Origin: an uncultured Clostridium sp.
Lineage (GTDB): Bacteria; Bacillota; Clostridia; Clostridiales; Clostridiaceae
Reading direction: 5' to 3'
DNA: 64,000 nt
NCBI RefSeq assembly: GCF_910588715.1
Contig: NZ_CAJURG010000001.1
Coordinates: forward strand, 526,101 to 590,100
Shown: piece by piece, positions 1-5,679 of the stretch
Position numbering within the stretch: position 1 is the stretch's first letter
Layout of the letters: each line of letters begins with the position of its first letter
Notes under the pieces: generated by a model
Databases searched by the model: none
What the model was told of the DNA's origin: nothing
Seen by the model: only the letters and a program-made list of their open reading frames with translations
Translations under genes and position numbers: made by a program

Positions 1-249
1 TTTATTAAAATGAATAGATACAAATAAATCTGCTCCCCAACTATTGGCTTTATTAACTCCATAAGCTAAATCTCCAGTTGAACTATTCATGCTATCTGGA
101 GGAGTTACATCTAATACTTCATGTCCTAATTTTCTTAAATATTTTATAACTGCATCTTTAACTAATCTATCTTCAGTTAGTTCATCTAATACAGCTCTTG
201 CTCCTGGAACTCTTGGACAATGTCCACCTCTTACTGCAATTTTACTCAT
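1..249 (-). CDS. N-acetylmuramoyl-L-alanine amidase, Amidase_3 family (N-terminal part only)
   Basis: This gene is cut by the left edge; its first 83 codons are visible. The product starts MSKIAVRGGHCPRVPGARA and reaches a VSIHFN motif at the edge. The RGGH and SIHFN histidines match the zinc ligands of Amidase_3 enzymes, which cleave the N-acetylmuramoyl-L-alanine bond of peptidoglycan. There is no signal peptide at the visible N-terminus, so it resembles the catalytic domain of phage or autolytic endolysins rather than a secreted sporulation CwlD. A GAGGAG ribosome site (260-265) lies 10 bases before the ATG. Any C-terminal binding domain is outside the window. The family is clear; the biological role is not. 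Confidence 0.8.
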   Translation of the reverse strand, partial: MSKIAVRGGHCPRVPGARAVLDELTEDRLVKDAVIKYLRKLGHEVLDVTPPDSMNSSTGDLAYGVNKANSWGADLFVSIHFNK

Positions 250-367
250 AAATTAACATCTCCTCAATAACATATTATGGAAATTAATATGTTGTTGATA
301 ACAAAAATATAGCAGATTTTTAATTATATTTTTATAAATTTTCAATTAAAGAGTTATTTTATAATAT

Positions 368-397
368 TTGACAGAATTTTATACTTTAGAATATAAT
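368..397 (+). promoter_or_regulatory. Consensus sigma-A promoter reading antisense into the ABC operon
   Basis: TTGACA (368-373) and TATAAT (392-397) are both perfect matches, with an 18-base spacer. Transcription would start near 404 and run into the 3' end of the minus-strand ABC operon. No plus-strand gene follows; open frames there are only shadows of the transporter genes. It could drive a cis-antisense RNA or be chance in AT-rich DNA. Confidence 0.45.
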
Positions 398-441
398 CAC
401 ATAAACTTTTATAACTTCTTATATTTTCCTTTCAGAAATTA

Positions 442-1170
442 TCATGGCAAACGAGATAACAAAGCAGTTACAAATTCATTAGCAGGTTTTTCCCTAATTA
501 AATTAGGAGTATCATACTGTTGAATTTTACCATCATCCATAACCAAAACCTTTGTACCGAGCTTTAACGCTTCGCTTATATCGTGAGTAACAAACATAAC
601 TGTAATATCTGTTTCCCTATGAATACGCATTATTTCATCTTGAAGCGAACTACGAGTGATTTCATCTACAGCTCCGAAGGGCTCATCCATAAGTAATATG
701 TCAGGGGAAGCCGCCAAAGCACGTGCTATGCCTACACGTTGCTGCTGACCTCCCGAAAGTTCAGAAGGATAACGACTTCTTAAAGAATTATCTAGCCCAA
801 CGATTTTCAACCACTTTGAAACTATTTGTTCTGTACATTTTTTATCTGATTTATTTAATAAATTAGGAACATATGCAATATTTTTTTCAACTGTCATATG
901 TGGAAAAAGCACGTTGCCTTGAATTGCATAGCCGATATTGCGGCGAAGCGTTGTTAAATTAACCTCTTTTGTATTTTTTCCATTTACTATTATATCACCG
1001 CTTGTCGGATTAACAAGCCCATTTACCATTTTTAATACAGTAGTTTTTCCACAGCCCGAAGAACCTATAATTGTAATAAATTCACCTCGCTTTATTTCAA
1101 GATCGAAGTTCTCTATAATATTCTTGTTACCATATGACATATAAACACTTTTATATTTGATTGCGTCCAT
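442..1170 (-). CDS. ABC transporter ATP-binding protein, osmoprotectant (OpuBA/OpuCA-like) type
   Basis: This is the cytoplasmic ATPase of a quaternary-amine/osmoprotectant-type importer. Visible motifs are Walker A GSSGCGKTT near residue 36, signature LSGGQQQRVGIA, Walker B ILLMDEP and the switch histidine in VTHD. At about 242 residues it lacks the C-terminal CBS domains that let OpuCA and ProV sense ionic strength. The start is placed at 1170 (MDAIKYK) because GGAG at 1178-1181 is 7 bases from it but almost touches an upstream in-frame ATG at 1176. That ribosome site overlaps the stop region of the binding-protein gene, so the two are probably translationally coupled. It is the last gene of the operon that begins at 4203. 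Confidence 0.85.
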   Translation of the reverse strand: MDAIKYKSVYMSYGNKNIIENFDLEIKRGEFITIIGSSGCGKTTVLKMVNGLVNPTSGDIIVNGKNTKEVNLTTLRRNIGYAIQGNVLFPHMTVEKNIAYVPNLLNKSDKKCTEQIVSKWLKIVGLDNSLRSRYPSELSGGQQQRVGIARALAASPDILLMDEPFGAVDEITRSSLQDEIMRIHRETDITVMFVTHDISEALKLGTKVLVMDDGKIQQYDTPNLIREKPANEFVTALLSRLP

Positions 1171-1180
1171 AAACATTCTC

Positions 1181-2077
1181 CTACTTTAATAATCCCTTTT
1201 TCTTTAAAAATGCAAGCGCTACGTCCTCCGGTTCTTTTCCCTCTGATTCTACCTGATAATTCATATCAGCCATTTCCAAATCACTTATCATATTTTTCAT
1301 TTTATCAAATATATTTTGAATTTCAGGATGTGCTTCCAATACCTCATTACGAACAACAAAACCACATACATATGACGGATAAAGCCTCTTATCATCCTCT
1401 AGAATAACAACATCTGAAACAGAAAGTTGTCCATCTGTTGTAAAAATATTCATTACATCAATCTTCTTTTGATTTATTGCATCGTATTTCAGACCAATAT
1501 CTAAATCCATTGTATCTTTGAAATTAAATCCGTAAGTATTACAAAATGCATCATACCCGTCCTCACGTTCGAAAAAGTCATATTCTGCTCCAAATGTTAA
1601 TTCTGATGCCACTGCAGCAAGGTCTGAGTATGTTTTTAAATTATATTTTTCTGCAGCTTCTTTTGTAACCACAATTCCATAAGTATTGTTAAAACCAAGA
1701 ATCCCAGTCCAAGTCATATTTATTTTATCATATCCTGCTTGAAGTTCACTAAACATATTATCATTATACAAGCTTTCCTCTTTAAGCACAGCATTCCAGC
1801 CTGTCCCAGTATATTCAGGATAAAAATCAAATTCGCCCCTTTCCATAGCAGGCTGAATATTAGATGTTCCTCCACCTACACCCTCTGTTACATTAACTGT
1901 CAAATCTGTGTTCTGTTCAATAAAATTTTTTATCATATAAGCAAGAATAAACTGTTCTGTCATTGGTTTTGTTGCCATATTTATAGTAGTGTCATTTTTT
2001 CCACAGCCTGAAAATAAAGTTATTACCATAACCGAAGCTAAAATAATACCTAAAATTCTTTTTGTATTTTTCATCAT
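1181..2077 (-). CDS. Osmoprotectant-type ABC substrate-binding lipoprotein (OpuAC/OpuBC-like)
   Basis: This is the extracellular solute receptor of the importer, anchored as a lipoprotein. A hydrophobic signal ends in a lipobox (LFSGC), followed by the OpuAC fold: TKPMTEQFILAYMIKNFIEQ, then GGGTSNIQPAMERGEFDFYPEYTGTGW, typical of glycine betaine, choline or carnitine receptors. The substrate cannot be read from sequence. An in-frame ATG at 2089 exists, but its ATGGAGGAA contains the ribosome site (GGAGG, 2084-2088) for the ATG at 2077, which I take as the start. It lies between the permease and ATPase genes with spacings of under 20 bases. Confidence 0.85.
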   Translation of the reverse strand: MMKNTKRILGIILASVMVITLFSGCGKNDTTINMATKPMTEQFILAYMIKNFIEQNTDLTVNVTEGVGGGTSNIQPAMERGEFDFYPEYTGTGWNAVLKEESLYNDNMFSELQAGYDKINMTWTGILGFNNTYGIVVTKEAAEKYNLKTYSDLAAVASELTFGAEYDFFEREDGYDAFCNTYGFNFKDTMDLDIGLKYDAINQKKIDVMNIFTTDGQLSVSDVVILEDDKRLYPSYVCGFVVRNEVLEAHPEIQNIFDKMKNMISDLEMADMNYQVESEGKEPEDVALAFLKKKGLLK

Positions 2078-2093
2078 AAATTCCTCCATTTTC

Positions 2094-2729
2094 TTATACT
2101 TTGTGTTTTTGAGTTTGTCTTTCTAAAACTCCTATAATAAAATCTACAATAATCGCAAGTATTGCAATAAGAAGGCTTCCAGCTAATGTCATACCCTTAT
2201 TATTCGTTGTAATTCCACGATAAATCGCAACACCTAATCCGCCAGCTCCTATAAATGACGCTATACCAGCAAGTGCAATAGTCATTACTGCCATATTTCT
2301 TAATCCCGCAATTATTATCGGCATCGCAAGTGGCAATTTGATTTTAACAAGCGTCTGAATCCTTGTACTTCCCATTCCTGTAGCTGCCTCTATAAGCATA
2401 GGATTTACATTAGTCAATCCCGTGTGGGTATTTCTAACCATAGGTAGCAAAGCGTAAATCGTAAGTGCTATTATTGCTGTTGTGTCGCCTATACCCGAAA
2501 GTGGTATTAAAAATCCTAACATAGATATTGACGGAATAGTGTATATAAAGTTAATAACACACATCACTATTTTAGAAATTTTTTTAAATTCACTTATCAA
2601 AATTCCCGTTAAAAGTCCTATTATTAAGGCTATACCAATAGCCATTAACGAAATTTGTATATGCTCTATGAGTAATTTTAAAAATAACTCCTTTTTATTT
2701 ATAAAGACTGTCCACATTTCATTTATCAT
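2094..2729 (-). CDS. Osmoprotectant-type ABC permease (OpuBB/OpuCB-like)
   Basis: This is an integral membrane permease of 211 residues with about five or six hydrophobic segments. It carries the BPD_transp_1 coupling region: EAATGMGSTRIQTLVKIKLP, followed by AMPIIIAGLRNMAVMTIALAGIASFIGAGGLG, characteristic of the OpuC/ProW branch. Many OpuC systems have two permeases; only one is present, so it probably forms a homodimer. It begins 3 bases after the nitroreductase stop and ends just before the binding-protein gene, so all belong to one transcript. The coupling of an osmolyte-type importer to two redox flavoproteins is unusual. Confidence 0.85.
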   Translation of the reverse strand: MINEMWTVFINKKELFLKLLIEHIQISLMAIGIALIIGLLTGILISEFKKISKIVMCVINFIYTIPSISMLGFLIPLSGIGDTTAIIALTIYALLPMVRNTHTGLTNVNPMLIEAATGMGSTRIQTLVKIKLPLAMPIIIAGLRNMAVMTIALAGIASFIGAGGLGVAIYRGITTNNKGMTLAGSLLIAILAIIVDFIIGVLERQTQKHKV

Positions 2730-2732
2730 ATT

Positions 2733-3596
2733 TTACTCCTCTTTAAAGACTAAACGATGTATTCTACTGCTTTGCATTTTTTTCTGTACACCTCTTACAT
2801 ATTGAATTTCAGGATAACCGAATCCAATTATCATACCAACATAGTGATTTTCAGGTATTCTAAGTTTTTCTTTTATTTTAGGCATTTGCTCTAATACCGC
2901 CAATGGAAAAGTAAGCATTACTGCACCAAGTCCACGTGAAGCGCATAATAGCTCAAAATATGTTCCCGCAATTATTACATCTTGTATCGGTTCTCCTTGC
3001 CCAAGTGGCGCATGAGGAATTAGAATATGAGGTGCTCCGCAAAATAACATGTCTGGACGAACTGTATTCTCCCAACGTTTCATATCTTCAAAAGACTTTT
3101 TATCAAAACCTTTAGGATAGATACCATTTTGGGATAATGATTCCATTTTAAAATATACAAGCTGACGAAATATCCCCATTTGTTTTTTATCATCAATAAT
3201 AGTAAATTCTACCTGCTGTTTATTACCACCATTAGGGGCATTGGCGATACAATCAAGCATATCACTTATAATAGAGCTATCAACATTTTTATTTTTATAT
3301 CTTCTACACGAATGTCTGTTTGCAACCAGTGAATTTATAATAGGTATTGTATCTTCATATTTAGGAACAGGCAAACTGTTTTCAGGAAGATATCCAAATA
3401 TAGAAATTGCGCCGACAGGACAGACTGCAAGACAATGCTCACACTGCCAGCACCCATTCCATCCAAATTCCGTAAAGTTAGAAATTGTAGCCTTGCGCAA
3501 TTTATTAATAGAAATAATATCTCCTGGACAAACTTTTACACATTTTCCGCAGCCTATACATTTTTCAATATTAACCTTAAAATTCGCCTTATTCAT
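2733..3596 (-). CDS. Nitroreductase with N-terminal 2[4Fe-4S] ferredoxin domain
   Basis: This is a 287-residue fusion. Residues about 8-65 form a bacterial ferredoxin with two cysteine sets (CIGCGKCVKVCP and CWQCEHCLAVCP), each binding a [4Fe-4S] cluster. Residues about 85-270 form an FMN-dependent nitroreductase domain (NRHSCRRYKNK, then SCIANAPNGGNKQQ-like and GLGAVMLTFP segments). Such fusions pass electrons from the clusters to the flavin to reduce a small organic acceptor; the substrate is unknown. Its ATG overlaps the stop codon (ATGA) of the out-of-frame ferredoxin tail of the upstream gene, and the permease starts 3 bases after its stop, so it is translationally coupled on both sides. 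Confidence 0.85.
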   Translation of the reverse strand: MNKANFKVNIEKCIGCGKCVKVCPGDIISINKLRKATISNFTEFGWNGCWQCEHCLAVCPVGAISIFGYLPENSLPVPKYEDTIPIINSLVANRHSCRRYKNKNVDSSIISDMLDCIANAPNGGNKQQVEFTIIDDKKQMGIFRQLVYFKMESLSQNGIYPKGFDKKSFEDMKRWENTVRPDMLFCGAPHILIPHAPLGQGEPIQDVIIAGTYFELLCASRGLGAVMLTFPLAVLEQMPKIKEKLRIPENHYVGMIIGFGYPEIQYVRGVQKKMQSSRIHRLVFKEE

Positions 3597-3731
3597 GAAC
3601 TTCTCCTCTTGATTGCATTAACAGGACAAGTTTCAAAACATAATCCGCAGTGCAAACAATTATTTTGTTTTATTTCATAGGGTTTACCACTTTTAATACA
3701 TTTTTGAGGACAATATTTTTTACATCTTCCC
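3593..3731 (-). pseudogene. Frameshifted 2[4Fe-4S] ferredoxin tail of the PPOX flavoprotein
   Basis: A second minus-strand frame just after the break reads GRCKKYCPQKCIKSGKPYEI, then an NNCLHCGLCFETCPVNAIKRRSS-type cluster motif, and stops with a TGA that overlaps the nitroreductase ATG. In frame with the PPOX gene, the preceding codons read DLCIG-W. Adding one base between 3731 and 3730 would give CIGCGRC and restore two complete [4Fe-4S] motifs. The cluster spacing and the ATGA overlap show this was the authentic C-terminus. Either the gene is broken or the window has a one-base sequencing error. Confidence 0.8.
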
Positions 3732-4203
3732 AACCAATACATAAATCAATTATTTTAAATCCTTGTTCATTGATTTTGCTATTCCCAATACAAAAGCTTT
3801 CTCTAAATATAGGTGATGTGCTTAAATCAAAAAATTCAAGCTGACCTTCCTGTATCATAAATGGTTCTAAAATATATCGACTTGATCTCGGATAGACATC
3901 ATTCATAGACATATTTTCTTCAAATATGCGGTCAATCCACTTTTTTTGCTCCGTCAATTTTTCAACTTTTCCATTTAATCGTATCATTTGATATGATTTT
4001 GTCATAGCAGTTATTGCCACATATGGTGAATCACATAACTGGTTGTAAAAATCTTTTCCCCTTGCCGTGCAAAAGTAGAGTTTTTCATTTTCAACAAACA
4101 TAACATCAATAATACGGTTTTGAGGTAATCCGTTTTTATCAACAGTAGCAAATGATACATCTTTAATTTCACACAATATATTCAAACATTTTTGAACATT
4201 CAT
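3670..4203 (-). CDS. Pyridoxamine 5'-phosphate oxidase-family (PPOX) flavoprotein, C-terminus lost by frameshift
   Basis: As read, the product has 177 residues. The body (1-140) is the split-barrel flavin-binding fold: VSFATVDKNGLPQNRIIDVM, LYFCTARGKDFYNQL, then IRLNGKVEKL. The last 20 or so residues are not conserved protein: a missing base after the codons for DLCIG moves translation out of a ferredoxin tail still present downstream to 3593. A full product would be about 200 residues with two [4Fe-4S] clusters, like its partner nitroreductase. This is the first gene of the operon. It has a strong GAGGAGG ribosome site and diverges from the HxlR regulator, which probably controls it. Its reaction is unknown. 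Confidence 0.75.
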   Translation of the reverse strand: MNVQKCLNILCEIKDVSFATVDKNGLPQNRIIDVMFVENEKLYFCTARGKDFYNQLCDSPYVAITAMTKSYQMIRLNGKVEKLTEQKKWIDRIFEENMSMNDVYPRSSRYILEPFMIQEGQLEFFDLSTSPIFRESFCIGNSKINEQGFKIIDLCIGWEDVKNIVLKNVLKVVNPMK

Positions 4204-4281
4204 AATCTGTACCTCCTCTCATTCAATGGCAACATTTTACAATCGTTTCTTTACTCATGCAAGTACGCACTTTTTTATTAT

Positions 4282-4302
4282 ATAGTTACTTTTTGTAACT
4301 AT
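4282..4302. promoter_or_regulatory. Dyad operator candidate for the HxlR regulator
   Basis: ATAGTTAC and GTAACTAT form a perfect 8-base inverted repeat around TTTTT. It fills the spacer immediately upstream of a minus-strand TATAAT (4282-4277) that would serve the flavoprotein/ABC operon, and lies 12 bases upstream of the regulator's own -35. The position suits control of both divergent promoters by a dimeric winged-helix protein. Binding is inferred. Confidence 0.55.
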
Positions 4303-4313
4303 TGGAAAATAAC

Positions 4314-4342
4314 TTGATTCCTAAACCAATATAATGTATAAT
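4314..4342 (+). promoter_or_regulatory. Sigma-A promoter of the HxlR-family regulator
   Basis: TTGATT (4314-4319) and TATAAT (4337-4342) are separated by 17 bases. Transcription would start near 4349, giving a leader of about 38 bases before the ATG at 4387, with GGGGG near 4375 as ribosome site. Confidence 0.6.
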
Positions 4343-4386
4343 TTAACAAAATAAATGTTACATTTAAATATTGTGGGGGTATATTT

Positions 4387-4719
4387 ATGCTAACAAAAAA
4401 TGAGCTCCCTGATTGCCCAGTTGCGACTACTGTTGGGCTTATCGGTGGTAAATGGAAGCTCCTTATAATGAGAAATCTTTTACAAAGACCGCATCGTTTT
4501 AACGAATTGCATAAATCCTTAAAAGGAATAAGTCAAAAGGTACTAACCGATAGTCTTCGTTCTATGGAATCAGATGGAATTATAACAAGAACTGTTTATG
4601 CAGAAGTTCCACCAAGAGTAGAATATGCTTTATCAGAATTAGCCCGATTATTAAATCAATGGAAGTATGGGGAACTGAATATAAGAAAAGACAAAATATA
4701 TAGAGTAAACAATCAATAA
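4387..4719 (+). CDS. HxlR-family winged-helix transcriptional regulator
   Basis: This 110-residue DNA-binding protein shows the HxlR signature CPVATTVGLIGGKWKLLIMRNL, the recognition region RFNELHKSLKGISQKVLTDSL and the wing DGIITRTVYAEVPPRVEYAL. Cys10 is the conserved N-terminal cysteine that senses thiol stress or aldehydes in several family members (QorR, HypR, YodB). After SELARLL the usual helix is several residues short, so the C-terminal dimer helix may be trimmed. It is transcribed divergently from the flavoprotein/ABC operon, with a dyad between them, so local control of that operon is likely. The ligand is unknown. Confidence 0.85.
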   Translation: MLTKNELPDCPVATTVGLIGGKWKLLIMRNLLQRPHRFNELHKSLKGISQKVLTDSLRSMESDGIITRTVYAEVPPRVEYALSELARLLNQWKYGELNIRKDKIYRVNNQ

Positions 4720-4885
4720 TCTAAAAACCGACATACAAAAATTACTTTTAATATTCTCGTGTTTCAATACTTTTTTATACAAACTATATTTTTATATACA
4801 AAAATATAGTTTAAGTTACCTTTCTTAATTATAAAGTTTGTATTCTTGCATTTATAATTATGTAAAATCTCTATTCTTTTTAAAT

Positions 4886-4909
4886 AAAAAGTGGTAAATA
4901 CCACTTTTT
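4886..4909 (-). terminator. Terminator of the yunB gene
   Basis: AAAAAGTGGT and ACCACTTTTT pair around a 4-base loop, with T-runs on either strand. It overlaps the yunB stop codon and could also stop readthrough from the HxlR gene. Confidence 0.8.
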
Positions 4910-5588
4910 ATTTGTAATTACTTCTACTCATATTTATAGATGTTTCAGGAATTTTTCCAACTATAATAGTATCTGAAACAGGTATTTGGCAAACTACATC
5001 AACTTCCTTACTATTAAAAGGTACGATAACTTTCATAGTTGCCTTTAAATTCAAATATATTCTATGTCTAGTTTGATTTATTCCAGCACTTTCAAATTCT
5101 GACTCATAAGAAGTTGTTATATTACCTACTTGTTGCATCTTAACAGTTATTTTAGGTCCCATATTATAAAACATAACATTGTTCGTTAAATATCCTAACG
5201 GAATTTTAATTCCTAAATCTTCAAGCTCTGAAAGTCTTTTATCACACTTTAAAACTACTTGAGATGCTAAGTAATTTTGCTTTACTGTATCAGCTCTTAT
5301 CATTGTTATATTACCATCAGAATCTTTCTCTATATTAATTATATCATCATACTTAAAATTTTCTGAATAAACATTAACACTCTCTTCATTAATAATTTTT
5401 ATTGCTTCAGCTTTTATTTTAGTCTCCCCAACTTCAAGTACAGTGGGAAGTATTCTTTTTCCAAAAACGTATATCATAAAGTTAAACACAATAATTATAA
5501 AAAGTATTATCAAAAAATTTGAAGATAATTTAAATTGTTTAAAATTAATATTTTTTCGTTGTTTAGGTCGCTTTGTATAATATCTCAT
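4908..5588 (-). CDS. yunB: Sporulation protein YunB
   Basis: The product has 226 residues: a basic N-terminus, one membrane segment (about residues 26-45, NFLIILFIIIVFNFMIYVFG) and an extracytoplasmic domain matching YunB. Family landmarks are EAIKIINEES, the central LGIKIPLGYLTNN segment and VVCQIPVSDTIIVGKIPETSIN near the end. In Bacillus YunB is a sigma-E mother-cell protein needed for normal spores; its biochemical role is not established. A TAAGGTG ribosome site precedes the ATG. It diverges from the class A penicillin-binding protein gene 91 bases away. Confidence 0.8.
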   Translation of the reverse strand: MRYYTKRPKQRKNINFKQFKLSSNFLIILFIIIVFNFMIYVFGKRILPTVLEVGETKIKAEAIKIINEESVNVYSENFKYDDIINIEKDSDGNITMIRADTVKQNYLASQVVLKCDKRLSELEDLGIKIPLGYLTNNVMFYNMGPKITVKMQQVGNITTSYESEFESAGINQTRHRIYLNLKATMKVIVPFNSKEVDVVCQIPVSDTIIVGKIPETSINMSRSNYK

Positions 5589-5679
5589 ACATTCACCTTA
5601 ATAGTTATTATTTTACTATTATAATTAATATGCTATAATTGTATAGAATATTATATAAATAAAATAAAAGGAGGAACAA

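Noticed and set aside
3241..3680. Two overlapping plus-strand frames opposite the nitroreductase
   Set aside because: They are antisense shadows of conserved ferredoxin and nitroreductase codons and have no ribosome sites.
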